Assembly: GCF_030291135.1 (NCBI RefSeq)
Contig: NZ_CP127409.1
Span: forward strand, 744,001-808,000
Length of the DNA: 64,000 nucleotides
Direction: 5' to 3'
From: Rhodanobacter thiooxydans
GTDB taxonomy: Bacteria > Pseudomonadota > Gammaproteobacteria > Xanthomonadales > Rhodanobacteraceae
This document shows positions 9,000-16,971 of the stretch, in pieces. Position numbers and translations under genes: made by a program. The notes below the pieces were generated by a model. The model did not search any database. It worked only from the letters and a program-made list of their open reading frames with translations, and was not told the DNA's origin. Numbering within the stretch: the first letter of the stretch is position 1; each line of letters starts with the position of its first letter.

Positions 9000-9535
9000 T
9001 GAGCGGCGCGGAGCCGCCGTTCCTCGTTCCTGTTCTCGACACCGAGCGCCTGCGGTTGCGAGCGCATCGTGTCGATGATCACGCCGAACGCGTCGCGATC
9101 TGGTCCGATCCAGAGGTGACCCGCTTCATCGGTGGCCGGCCGTTGACCGCGGAAGAAGTCTGGCGTCGATTCCTGCAGTTCATGGGTCTGTGGAGCGTGC
9201 TGGGCTACGGCTACTGGGCCGTGGAAGAGAAGTCCACCGGGCGCTATATCGGCGACATCGGGTTCGCCGACTTCAGGCGCAACCTGCAACCGTCGCTGGA
9301 CGGCATGCTGGAGTTCGGCTGGGTCTTGGCGTCGCACGCGCACGGCAAGGGCTATGCGAGCGAAGCCGTGGCCGCCGCGATCGGCTGGGCGGAGCAGCAC
9401 CGGCCGACCTTGCGCGCGGTCTGCATCATCGCGCCGGACAACCGCGCCTCGATCCGCGTGGCGGAGAAGGCCGGCTTCCGGCTGTGGCAGTCGTCGAGCT
9501 ATCACGACAGCCCCACCCTGGTGTTTACCCGCTAG
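8999..9535 (+). CDS. GNAT-family N-acetyltransferase, RimJ/RimL type
   Basis: A predicted acetyl-CoA-dependent N-acetyltransferase of 178 residues, cytosolic. The opening LDTERLRLRAHRVDDHAERVAIWSDPEVTRFIGG resembles RimJ/RimL proteins. The acetyl-CoA loop is seen as SHAHGKGYASEAVAAAIGWA (about residues 114-133), and the C-terminal strand NRASIRVAEKAGFRLWQ is also family-like. The substrate is unknown. It is inserted, with overlapping start and stop, between nusB and thiL, which are adjacent in many relatives. It probably shares their transcript without necessarily sharing their pathway. Confidence 0.85.
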   Translation: MSGAEPPFLVPVLDTERLRLRAHRVDDHAERVAIWSDPEVTRFIGGRPLTAEEVWRRFLQFMGLWSVLGYGYWAVEEKSTGRYIGDIGFADFRRNLQPSLDGMLEFGWVLASHAHGKGYASEAVAAAIGWAEQHRPTLRAVCIIAPDNRASIRVAEKAGFRLWQSSSYHDSPTLVFTR

Positions 9536-9545
9536 CCGCGCCGCC

Positions 9546-10514
9546 ATGGAATTCCGCCTGATCGAGTGCCTCCGCGAACTTACCGCGCAGCCGCGTGACG
9601 ACGTGCGCATCGGCATCGGCGACGACGCCGCGGTGCTGGCGCCACCATCGGGGAAGGAGCTCGCGGTGGCGATCGACACCCTGGTCGAGGGCGTGCATTT
9701 CCCTCGCGGCACGGCGCCGGCCGACATCGGCTGGAAGGCGCTGGCAGTAAATTTGTCCGACCTGGCCGCGATGGGGGCGAGCCCGGCCTGGGCGCTGCTG
9801 GCGCTGACCTTGCCCAGCGCGGACGCGGCCTTCGTCGAGGGTTTCGCCGAAGGCTTCGCGCAGCTGGCGCAGCCGCACCGCCTGGCCCTGGTCGGTGGCG
9901 ACACCACTCGCGGGCCGTTGACGATCAGTGTGGCCGTGCACGGCTTCGTGCCGCCGGGCCAGGCGCTCACCCGCGCCGGCGCACGGGTGGGCGATACCGT
10001 GCTGGTGACCGGCACGCTGGGCGACGCGGCCGCCGGCCTGCATGCCCTGCAGTACCCGCCGCGCGACGACGACGGTCGTGCCGGGCTGCGCGGCTTCCTG
10101 ATCGAGCGGCTGAACCGGCCGACGCCGCGATTGGCGGTCGGCACGGCGTTGCGTGGGCAGGCTACGGCTTGCGTCGACGTCTCCGACGGCCTGCTCGCCG
10201 ACCTGGGCCACATCTGCACTGCCAGCGGCGTCGCGGCGGAGATCGAGGCCGCCTTGCTGCCGCGTTCGTCGGCGCTGCTGGAGTTGTACGACGACGCCAC
10301 CGCGCTGCACTTCGCGCTGAGTGGCGGCGACGACTACGAATTGTGCTTCACCGTGCCGGCCGCCCGCGTGGCCGAGCTGCAGGCCGGCCTGGCCCGGCTC
10401 GGCTGCGGCGCCACGAAGATCGGCCGCATCGTGGAAGGCGAAGGTGTGCGTGTGCGTGCCACCGATGGCTCGTGGCTGGCGATGGACCGAGCGGGCTGGG
10501 AGCATTTCGCGTGA
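9546..10514 (+). CDS. thiL: Thiamine-monophosphate kinase
   Basis: Phosphorylates thiamine monophosphate to the cofactor thiamine diphosphate. The product is 322 residues with the AIR-synthase-like two-domain fold. Features include the glycine/aspartate segment IGDDAAVLAPP near residue 25, the metal-binding VAIDTLVEGVHF and NLSDLAAMGASPAWALL, and VDVSDGLLADLGHI and LSGGDDYELCFTVP in the C-terminal half. The start at 9546 gives the common N-terminus MEFRLIECL. The TGA overlaps the GTG start of pgpA. Confidence 0.95.
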   Translation: MEFRLIECLRELTAQPRDDVRIGIGDDAAVLAPPSGKELAVAIDTLVEGVHFPRGTAPADIGWKALAVNLSDLAAMGASPAWALLALTLPSADAAFVEGFAEGFAQLAQPHRLALVGGDTTRGPLTISVAVHGFVPPGQALTRAGARVGDTVLVTGTLGDAAAGLHALQYPPRDDDGRAGLRGFLIERLNRPTPRLAVGTALRGQATACVDVSDGLLADLGHICTASGVAAEIEAALLPRSSALLELYDDATALHFALSGGDDYELCFTVPAARVAELQAGLARLGCGATKIGRIVEGEGVRVRATDGSWLAMDRAGWEHFA

Positions 10515-11023
10515 GCGCAAAGAAGCACCTCAGCGCGGACCAGCGGCGCGCCCTGCTGGCCACGCCGGCGGGCTGGCTGGCTTGCGGCTTTGGTTCGGGC
10601 CTGGCGCCGGTAGCGCAGGGTACGTTCGGTTCGCTGGTCGCGCTGCTGCCGTGGCTGCTGCTGCGTGAACTGCCGTTGCCGATCTACCTGGTTGTGCTGC
10701 TGGCCGGTTTTGCCGTTGGCGTGTGGGCCTGCAACGTGGCCGGCCGTGCGCTCGGCGTCGATGACCACCGCAGCCTGGTATGGGATGAATTCATCGGCCA
10801 GTGGATCGCGCTGTTGCCGCTGCTGGTGCTGCCCGCACCGTGGTGGGCGATCGCATGCGGCTTCGTGCTGTTCCGCCTGTTCGACGTGTGGAAACCGTGG
10901 CCGATTCGCTGGCTGGACCGGCGCGTGAAGGGCGGCATGGGCGTGATGGCGGATGACGTCGTGGCCGGGGTTTTTGCTGCGGCGGTACTGTACCTGTCGT
11001 TCAAACTCGAATACGGCGCATGA
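10511..11023 (+). CDS. pgpA: Phosphatidylglycerophosphatase A
   Basis: An inner-membrane phosphatase that converts phosphatidylglycerophosphate to phosphatidylglycerol. The product is 170 residues. The signature GFGSGLAPVAQGTFGSL lies at about residues 24-40, and the acidic catalytic block LGVDDHRSLVWDEFIGQWI at about 80-97. Hydrophobic segments are seen near 40-50, 55-75, 98-125 and at the C-terminus. The GTG start overlaps thiL, as in many gammaproteobacterial thiL-pgpA pairs. It is the last gene of the run that begins at nrdR. The next 274 bases are AT-richer and hold no evident gene or terminator. Confidence 0.94.
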   Translation: MSAKKHLSADQRRALLATPAGWLACGFGSGLAPVAQGTFGSLVALLPWLLLRELPLPIYLVVLLAGFAVGVWACNVAGRALGVDDHRSLVWDEFIGQWIALLPLLVLPAPWWAIACGFVLFRLFDVWKPWPIRWLDRRVKGGMGVMADDVVAGVFAAAVLYLSFKLEYGA

Positions 11024-11297
11024 AGCTGCAAGCCGGAAACGTCGAGTAGCGAATCGATTTTCAACGCGGCGTCGCAAATAAATACGAAACATCGATCGGA
11101 TTTTCAGCCGGTCGTAGCTTTCGGTATGCGATTTATTTGCAATGATCTTGCACGGTTCGCAGAGCGTCGTGCATGATGATCGGACCGGTTTTTGTGTCCC
11201 ATTCCGGTGCAAGGGGAGTGGAGGTCCGCAACCAGGCCTCTGCAGCTGGCTTCGTTCCGGATGGCCAGGAATGCAAGTTGAAAATCAGGGGAAAAGG

Positions 11298-12089
11298 ATG
11301 GATTTCGTCGCAAGGAATATTTTTACGGCTTTGGTCGTGGTACTGCCCATGTCGACGGCTTTTGCGCAAGGCATGGGAGTTCCTGCTCAAGACCCGACCA
11401 ACTCGGTCGCCGTTGCACTGCATGACAAGGATGCTTACCTCCATCATCAGTATTCGCCTGATACGCTGCCGAAGAACGTTTTCGACGCCATAACGCAGCA
11501 CGGCGCGAAGTCGGTCGGCTTCAAGCGCATAAGCATCGAATCCAAGGTCGTGGTCGACAAGATGGGTGTGGCAGTGCCGGTTTCATCCGAGTCGGAGAGC
11601 ATTTACGAGAATGCCGGCAATGGTTTTGTCAGGCAGGTGGGCGTGACGAAATTGAATGGTTTTGAGCAGAGTTATTTCTTCGCGCTGAACTATAGAGGTG
11701 TCATGGCGCTGCGCGCCCAAGGCATTTCGGTGAATGCCACGACCATGCCGCCCATTGCTGACATGATCAGCGTCAGCCACATTGATGGCTCGGTCGAGGG
11801 TTCGCATTTTTCCTATGCGGCGACCGAGACCACCAACATGCCTGGTTCGGCAACGATCGAGGTCCGCTACGACTGTTCGGCTGGCAAATCCTATCCGGCC
11901 TCGCAGATAAATCCGATGATTCAAGGCTCGGCGCACGACGTGGAATGTCATTCCTTGAACGTCAATGGCGTCGTGATAGGCATCGCGCGCTATGGCTATC
12001 TTGAGAAGTATGGCGTTGCCATCCTCATTCATTCCAAAAACCCCAGCCTCGAAACAAGCAAGACGGTAACCAGTTTCAAGGAAGAGTAA
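11298..12089 (+). CDS. Exported protein of unknown function
   Basis: Not recognised. The product is 263 residues from the ATG at 11298, which follows GGGGAAAAGG. The reading frame stays open about 150 bases upstream, but the chosen start gives a clean signal peptide, MDFVARNIFTALVVVLPMS followed by TAFAQ, with cleavage likely after AFA or FAQ. The mature part is mixed beta-like, with two cysteines (in YDCSAG and VECHSLN) and no catalytic motif that I recognise. Base composition is visibly less GC-rich than the neighbours and codon use is relaxed (many GAT, AAT, TTT), which may indicate transfer. It stands alone between pgpA and a convergent dehydrogenase gene. Confidence 0.6.
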   Translation: MDFVARNIFTALVVVLPMSTAFAQGMGVPAQDPTNSVAVALHDKDAYLHHQYSPDTLPKNVFDAITQHGAKSVGFKRISIESKVVVDKMGVAVPVSSESESIYENAGNGFVRQVGVTKLNGFEQSYFFALNYRGVMALRAQGISVNATTMPPIADMISVSHIDGSVEGSHFSYAATETTNMPGSATIEVRYDCSAGKSYPASQINPMIQGSAHDVECHSLNVNGVVIGIARYGYLEKYGVAILIHSKNPSLETSKTVTSFKEE

Positions 12090-12290
12090 GCCCGGGCCCG
12101 GAATGCCGGCATCAGCGCGCCGGTTTTGTGTCGTGTCCTGATTCGACACGAAGCCCGTCGCGCTGCGTCGGGTGCCCGCATCCGGAGCGCCCCCAGGGTA
12201 AGAAGCGGCGCTACGCGTTGGATTGCGATACTCGGGCGGTAATGCATGGGAAGCGCCGGAAGGGGCCGCGCCAGCGCCTGCGGTACGAAC

Positions 12291-12323
12291 ACCCGGCGCA
12301 GGCATCGAGCGCCTGCGCCGGGT
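12291..12323. terminator. Strong 13-bp hairpin between convergent genes
   Basis: ACCCGGCGCAGGC (12291-12303) and GCCTGCGCCGGGT (12311-12323) are perfect complements with a seven-base loop. They lie just beyond the 3' end of the dehydrogenase gene on the minus strand and after the plus-strand exported-protein gene. There is no T-tract on either strand, so the hairpin may act as an mRNA 3' stabiliser rather than a true intrinsic terminator. The rest of 12090-12290 shows no gene. It contains one smaller inverted repeat, TCGTGTC/GACACGA, at 12131-12151. Confidence 0.45.
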
Positions 12324-12337
12324 GGTGCAGCAGGCGC

Positions 12338-13351
12338 TCAACTGGCCGCTTCCAGCACGATGCGGTAACGAGCCTTGCCTGCTTCCAGATGGGCAAGGGC
12401 GTCATTGACCTTCGCCATCGGGAACATTTCCACCTGTGGGCGGATGTCGTGGCGGGCGGCGAAGTCCAGCATGCGGGCGATGTCGACCGGCGAGCCGGTG
12501 GGCGAGCCGGACACCTCGCGCTGCTTGCCGATCAGGCTGAACGCCGGTACCGGAATCGGCTCCAGCACCGCGCCGACCACGTGCATGCGGCCCTTCGGGG
12601 CGAGTGTGCCGAGCAGCGCGTTCCAGTCCATCGCCACGTTGACAGTGATCAGCAGCAGGTCGAGCGAGCCGGCGATCGCCTTGATCGCGGCGCTGTCGCG
12701 GCTGGCGACCACGTGGTGCGCGCCGAAGCCGCGCGCCTCGTCGGCCTTGGCCAGGGTGGAGGTGAACGCGGTGACCTCGCAGCCCCACGCTGCGGCGAAC
12801 TTCACCGCCATGTGGCCCAGCCCGCCGATGCCGACCACGCCGACCCGCGCGGTAGGCTTGATGTCGTAGGCGAGGAACGGCTTCAGCACCGTGATGCCGC
12901 CACACAGCAGCGGGCCGGCGCTGGCCAGGTCGATGCCTTCGGGCAGCGGGATCGTCCACGCCCAGTGTGCGCGCAGCTTGTCGGCGAAGCCGCCGTGGTG
13001 GCCGCCGATGGTCGCCACCGATTGCGCGCACAGGTTCTGGTCGCCGGACAGGCACTGGCGGCAATGCATGCAGCTCTCGGCGGTCCAGCCGATGCCGACG
13101 CGCTGGCCGATCGACAAACCCTTCGCCTGCGCGCCCAGCGCGACGACCCGGCCGACCACTTCATGCCCCGGAATGAATGGATAGCGCGAACCACCCCATT
13201 CGTTGTGGATCATCGACAGGTCGGAATGGCAGATGCCGCAGTAGTCGACGGCAACCTCCACTTCCTCGGCGCCCAGTTCGCCCACGTCGAACGTGGCCAG
13301 TTTCAGCGCTTGGCCAGCCGCGCTGGCGGCCCAGCCGGTGATCGAGGACAT
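12338..13351 (-). CDS. Zinc-dependent alcohol dehydrogenase, YahK/cinnamyl-alcohol type
   Basis: A predicted NADP(H)-dependent aldehyde/alcohol oxidoreductase of 337 residues. Catalytic zinc ligands are in YCGICHSDLSM and PGHEVVGRV. The structural zinc site is CMHCRQCLSGDQNLC. The Rossmann loop is GVVGIGGLGHMAVKFAAAWG. The profile matches the YahK/Adh broad-range aldehyde reductases better than class III enzymes. The start at 13351 follows CAGGAGTTCGCC and begins MSSITGWAAS; an upstream in-frame ATG would put this ribosome-binding site inside the coding region. It is divergent from an aldo/keto reductase gene, and the two may share a detoxifying role. Confidence 0.9.
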   Translation of the reverse strand: MSSITGWAASAAGQALKLATFDVGELGAEEVEVAVDYCGICHSDLSMIHNEWGGSRYPFIPGHEVVGRVVALGAQAKGLSIGQRVGIGWTAESCMHCRQCLSGDQNLCAQSVATIGGHHGGFADKLRAHWAWTIPLPEGIDLASAGPLLCGGITVLKPFLAYDIKPTARVGVVGIGGLGHMAVKFAAAWGCEVTAFTSTLAKADEARGFGAHHVVASRDSAAIKAIAGSLDLLLITVNVAMDWNALLGTLAPKGRMHVVGAVLEPIPVPAFSLIGKQREVSGSPTGSPVDIARMLDFAARHDIRPQVEMFPMAKVNDALAHLEAGKARYRIVLEAAS

Positions 13352-13449
13352 GGCGAACTCCTGTAGCGGGGAAAACACAAGATTACGCCGTTGTGTCGCG
13401 CCCGTGGATTGGACATGCTGTCGGTCTTTCCCGTCACAGGAGCATCCCC

Positions 13450-14424
13450 ATGCTTTACCGCCGCCTCGGTACCTCCGGCCTGCAACTTTCCGCGCTGTCG
13501 TTCGGCGCCTGGGTCACCTTCGGCAAGCAGGTGGGGCGCGCGCAGGCACGCGAGCTGCTGGCGCTGGCGCACGAGCGCGGAGTGAACTACTTCGACAACG
13601 CCGAGACCTACAACAACGGCGTGGCCGAGCAGGTGATGGGCGACGTGCTGGCCGACCTGCGCTTCCCGCGCGATAGCTGGTGCGTCTCCAGCAAGGTGTT
13701 CTTCGGTGCGGTCGACAAGCCGCTGCCGACCCAGCGCGGGCTGTCGCGCAAGCACGTGATCGAGGCCTGCCACCAGGCGCTGCAGCGCCTGCGCGTGGAC
13801 TATCTGGACCTGTACTTCTGCCATCGCCCCGATCCGGACACGCCGATCACGGAAACGGTGGCCGCGATGGACACGCTGATTCGCCAGGGCAAGGTGCTGT
13901 ACTGGGGCACCAGCGAATGGCCGGCCGAGGCGATCCACGAGGCGCACCGGGTCGCCCGCGAAAACCATCTCTACGCGCCGGTGATGGAGCAGCCGCAGTA
14001 CAACCTGCTGCACCGCGAGCGGGTCGAAGTGGAATACGCGCCGCTGTACGAGGCCTACGGCATGGGCACCACGATCTGGTCGCCGCTGGCGTCCGGCCTG
14101 TTGAGCGGCAAGTACAACGACGGCGTGCCGGCCGACTCGCGGCTGGCCCAGCCCGGCTACGAGTGGCTGCGCGAGAGCGTGCTGGGCCACGGCGACGAGC
14201 GCCTGGGCAAGGTGCGTGCCTTGCAGCCGATCGCCGCCGAACTGGGCACCAGCCTGGCGCAGCTGGCGATTGCCTGGTGCCTGCTCAACCCGCACGTCTC
14301 CACGGTGATGCTGGGCGCCAGCAAGCGCGAGCAGCTGGAGCAAAACCTGGACGCGCTGGAACTGCTGCCACGGCTGGATGCGACGGTGGCGCAGCGGATC
14401 CGGCGTATCGTCGAGGCGGGCTGA
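13450..14424 (+). CDS. Aldo/keto reductase, Kv-beta/YghZ-like
   Basis: A TIM-barrel NADPH-dependent carbonyl reductase of 324 residues. The catalytic tetrad can be read as D and Y in NYFDNAETYNNGVAEQVMG, K in SSKVFFGA and H in LYFCHRPDPDTPI. The cofactor loop VMLGASKREQLEQNLDAL is near the C-terminus. Family members resembling potassium-channel beta subunits and YghZ reduce methylglyoxal and other aldehydes. The start follows AGGAGCATCCCC. It is transcribed away from the alcohol dehydrogenase gene with about 98 bases between starts, where a shared control region could lie. Confidence 0.9.
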   Translation: MLYRRLGTSGLQLSALSFGAWVTFGKQVGRAQARELLALAHERGVNYFDNAETYNNGVAEQVMGDVLADLRFPRDSWCVSSKVFFGAVDKPLPTQRGLSRKHVIEACHQALQRLRVDYLDLYFCHRPDPDTPITETVAAMDTLIRQGKVLYWGTSEWPAEAIHEAHRVARENHLYAPVMEQPQYNLLHRERVEVEYAPLYEAYGMGTTIWSPLASGLLSGKYNDGVPADSRLAQPGYEWLRESVLGHGDERLGKVRALQPIAAELGTSLAQLAIAWCLLNPHVSTVMLGASKREQLEQNLDALELLPRLDATVAQRIRRIVEAG

Positions 14425-14566
14425 ACGGGGCGGCCGAAGGGCGGGCATGCGAAACCCGCTCCCGCCGGGGATCCCGATGCCCATCCCTACGCTCATCGTC
14501 GGCGTTGCGATCGACGCCGGGGCTGTGCCGCGGCCGTCCGGCGGCGGATCGCCGGGCGTCCGGGCA

Positions 14567-14580
14567 GTGTCCGCGGACAC
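14567..14580. promoter_or_regulatory. Palindromic upstream activator site for the sigma-54 promoter (candidate)
   Basis: GTGTCCGCGGACAC is a perfect 14-base palindrome. Its centre lies about 100 bases upstream of the start site predicted from the -24/-12 element at 14646, the usual distance for an enhancer-binding protein. The natural ligand would be the Fis-type activator encoded at 30555. A weaker CCGCGG-centred relative occurs 43 bases upstream (14526-14535), about four helical turns away. The rest of 14425-14706 shows no gene. Confidence 0.6.
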
Positions 14581-14645
14581 CGCGCGGATGGCGCGGTCAC
14601 CATCCAAGCGCATGAGAAACAAGTAATTATCCAGTCGTTTCCGAA

Positions 14646-14661
14646 TGGCACACGGATTGCA
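14646..14661 (+). promoter_or_regulatory. Sigma-54 (-24/-12) promoter of the permease-array locus
   Basis: TGGCACACGGATTGCA matches the RpoN consensus TGGCAC-N5-TTGCA at every defined position. It lies 45 bases upstream of the adaptor start codon, on the same strand as the whole locus. Transcription should begin near 14673. The matching activator gene sits at the far end of the same locus. Confidence 0.85.
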
Positions 14662-14706
14662 GAAGACCGTATGCAACCGCGCTGCACGCGGTCAGGAACG
14701 GCATAG

Positions 14707-15978
14707 ATGATCCGCGACACTTCCGCACAAGACCGACTGGTCGAGGTCAAACCCAACCGCAAGCGCCAGCTGATCCTGCTGGGCGCCGGCGTACTCGTGC
14801 TGGCGCTGCTGGCCTGGCTGGCGCCGGGCATCGGCCGGCTGTTCTCGGCGTCCGCCTCGGTCAGCAGTTCGCGGCTTGCCTTCGCCACCGTCGAGCGCGG
14901 CCCGTTCGTGCGCGACATCGCCGCCGAGGGCAAGGTGGTGGCGGCGGTCAGCCCGACCCTGTACGCCAACTCCGGCGGCGCGGTGACGCTGCAGGTGCAT
15001 GCCGGCGACACGGTGAAGATCGGCCAGGTGCTGGCCACCATCGTCAGCCCGGAACTGACCAACAAGCTGGCGCAGGAACAGAGCAACGCCGACGCGATGG
15101 AAGTGGAGTACCGGCGCGCGCAGATCGACGCGCGCAAGCAGCGTTCCGCGCTGCAGGAAACCTACGACAACGCGGTCATCGACCAGACCACCGCCGAGCG
15201 CAACCTCGATCGTTACCAGAAGGCGTATGCCAAGGGCGCGGTGTCCAACATGGACGTGGACAAGGCCAAGGACGCGGTGGACAAGTCGAAAATCGCTACG
15301 GCGCACGCCAAGGCCAACCTCGGCCTCGACAACGACAGCCTCAGCTTCGACATCCAGTCCAAGAAGCTCGCGCACGAGCGCCAGCTGCTGCTGGTGAAGG
15401 ACCTGCAGCGCCAGGTCGACGACCTCAACGTGAAGTCGCCGGTGGACGGCCAGGTCGGCCAGTTGTTCATCGCCGAGCGCGCCACCGTGGCCAAGGACGC
15501 GCAGCTGCTCAGCGTGATCGACCTGTCCGCGCTGCAGGTGGAGATGCAGGTGCCGGAAAGCTTCGCCCGCGATCTCGGCATCGGCATGGCCGGCGAGATC
15601 AGCGGCAACGGCCACACCTGGAAGGGCCTGGTCAGCGCGATCTCGCCGGAAGTGGTCAACGGCCAGGTCGCCGCGCGGCTGCGCTTCGAGGGCGACACGC
15701 CGAAGCAGCTGCGGCAGAACCAGCGCCTGTCGGTGCGCGTGCTGCTGGACAAGCGCGACAACGTGCTGACCGTGCAGCGCGGCTCGTTCGTCGACGAATC
15801 CGGCGGCAGCTATGCCTACCTGGTGCGCGACGGCATCGCCAAGAAAACCCCGATCCGCGTCGGCGCTTCCAGCATCGACAAGGTGGAGATCCTCGATGGC
15901 CTGAAGGAAGGCGACCGCATCGTGATCTCCGGTACCGACAGCTTCAAGGGCGCGGCCACGGTCGCGATCAGCAACTGA
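14707..15978 (+). CDS. Periplasmic adaptor (HlyD/MacA-type membrane fusion protein)
   Basis: Links an inner-membrane ABC transporter to an outer-membrane channel. The product is 423 residues. The N-terminal cytoplasmic tail is followed by one membrane anchor, about residues 20-40 (LILLGAGVLVLALLAWLAP). The biotinyl-lipoyl halves VERGPFVRDIAAEGKVVAAVSP and DLNVKSPVDGQVGQLFIAERATV flank a long charged coiled coil (about 120-230). Beta-barrel and membrane-proximal domains follow to LKEGDRIVISGTDSFKG. It is the first gene after the sigma-54 promoter and is followed by the ATPase gene across repeat R2. It is the only adaptor in the locus and no outer-membrane channel gene lies nearby, so a TolC homologue elsewhere is presumably used. 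Confidence 0.92.
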   Translation: MIRDTSAQDRLVEVKPNRKRQLILLGAGVLVLALLAWLAPGIGRLFSASASVSSSRLAFATVERGPFVRDIAAEGKVVAAVSPTLYANSGGAVTLQVHAGDTVKIGQVLATIVSPELTNKLAQEQSNADAMEVEYRRAQIDARKQRSALQETYDNAVIDQTTAERNLDRYQKAYAKGAVSNMDVDKAKDAVDKSKIATAHAKANLGLDNDSLSFDIQSKKLAHERQLLLVKDLQRQVDDLNVKSPVDGQVGQLFIAERATVAKDAQLLSVIDLSALQVEMQVPESFARDLGIGMAGEISGNGHTWKGLVSAISPEVVNGQVAARLRFEGDTPKQLRQNQRLSVRVLLDKRDNVLTVQRGSFVDESGGSYAYLVRDGIAKKTPIRVGASSIDKVEILDGLKEGDRIVISGTDSFKGAATVAISN

Positions 15979-15988
15979 CGCAGATTCA

Positions 15989-16095
15989 CTCCCTCCCCTA
16001 CATGCAGGGGAGGGCTGGGGTGGGGTAGCTATTCGTCACACAAGATCAAAAGCGTCACCCCCTCCCGACCTCCCCCTGCGCAGCAGGGGGAGGGG
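15989..16095. repeat. Type-1 palindromic intergenic repeat, copy R2 (adaptor-ATPase gap)
   Basis: Left hairpin arms CCCTCCCCT and AGGGGAGGG, then GGGGTGGGGTAGC, a centre with AAGATCAAAAGC, then CCCCTCCCGACCTCCCCCTG and its complement CAGGGGGAGGGG. It fills almost the entire gap between the two genes. Confidence 0.85.
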
Positions 16096-16129
16096 CAGAA
16101 CACCATCACCACCACCAAAGGACGCAACC

Positions 16130-16852
16130 ATGCTGAAGATGACCCACCTGTCCAAGGTCTACCGCACCGAAGTGGTGGAGACCTATGCGCTGCGCGATTT
16201 CAACATCGACGTGAAAGAGGGCGAGTTCGTCGCCGTCACCGGCCCGTCCGGCTCCGGCAAGACCACCTTTCTGACCATCGCCGGACTGCTGGAAACCTTC
16301 TCGGGTGGCGAGTACCACCTGGACGGCATCGAGGTGAGCAACCTCAACGACAACGCCCGCTCGAAGATCCGCAACGAGAAGATCGGCTTCATCTTCCAGG
16401 CGTTCAACCTGATCCCCGACCTCAACGTGTTCGACAACATCGAGGTGCCGCTGCGCTACCGCGGCATGAAAGCGGCCGAGCGCAAGCAGCGCATCATGGA
16501 GTCGCTGGAGCGTGTCGGCCTGGCCTCGCGCGCCAAGCACTATCCGGCCGAACTTTCCGGCGGCCAGCAGCAGCGCGTGGCGATCGCCCGCGCGCTGGCC
16601 GGCTCGCCGCGCCTGCTGCTGGCGGACGAACCGACCGGCAACCTGGACACCCAGATGGCGCGCGGCGTGCTCGAGCTGCTGGAGGACATCCATCGCGAAG
16701 GCGCCACCATCGTGATGGTCACGCACGACCCGGAACTGGCCGCCCGCGCCCAGCGCAACGTGCACATCATCGACGGCCAGGTGGTGGACCTGTCGGAGGA
16801 CCCGCGTTTCCACACCATGCACGCGGTCGAGGCCGACGAGGCGCATGGCTGA
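16130..16852 (+). CDS. ABC transporter ATPase, MacB/LolD type
   Basis: The only ATP-binding subunit in the locus, 240 residues with no membrane segment. Walker A GPSGSGKT is at 38-45, the Q-loop in [17 protein letters not shown], the signature LSGGQQQR begins at 142, Walker B LLLADEP has D166-E167, and the switch histidine is in MVTHDPELA. The profile is that of MacB, LolD and FtsE ATPases, which work with FtsX-like permeases by mechanotransmission. It must serve as the motor for the permeases that follow, because none carries its own ATPase domain. A 119-base gap with a type-3 repeat separates it from the first permease gene. Confidence 0.95.
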   Translation: MLKMTHLSKVYRTEVVETYALRDFNIDVKEGEFVAVTGPSGSGKTTFLTIAGLLETFSGGEYHLDGIEVSNLNDNARSKIRNEKIGFIFQAFNLIPDLNVFDNIEVPLRYRGMKAAERKQRIMESLERVGLASRAKHYPAELSGGQQQRVAIARALAGSPRLLLADEPTGNLDTQMARGVLELLEDIHREGATIVMVTHDPELAARAQRNVHIIDGQVVDLSEDPRFHTMHAVEADEAHG

Positions 16853-16859
16853 TTGGGCG

Positions 16860-16950
16860 GGAATAGAGAGCAGGGAATAGGGAATGGCAAAAGCGTGCAC
16901 GGACGTGGCGTCGTGGCAACTCCCTATCCCGATTCTCCATTTCCCACCCA
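16860..16950. repeat. Imperfect palindromic intergenic repeat, type 3
   Basis: Left part GGGAATAGAGAGCAGGGAAT followed by AGGGAATGG. The right part CCCTATCCCGATTCTCCATT is roughly its complement, about 50 bases away. It resembles the elements after glyA and after the dodecin gene. Confidence 0.5.
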
Positions 16951-16971
16951 CTTCTCCGGCAGAGATTCCTG

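Noticed and set aside
12131-12151. Inverted repeat TCGTGTC/GACACGA as an operator
   Set aside because: Lies between the 3' ends of convergent genes, where an operator is not expected; seven-base arms are weak evidence.
14526-14535. Second activator site around CCGCGG, 43 bases from the perfect palindrome
   Set aside because: Only the six-base core agrees. In such GC-rich DNA this is expected by chance, so it is mentioned only as a possibility.
14430-14626. Possible small coding frame upstream of the adaptor gene
   Set aside because: Covers the palindrome and ends before the sigma-54 element. No ribosome-binding site and no recognisable protein pattern.
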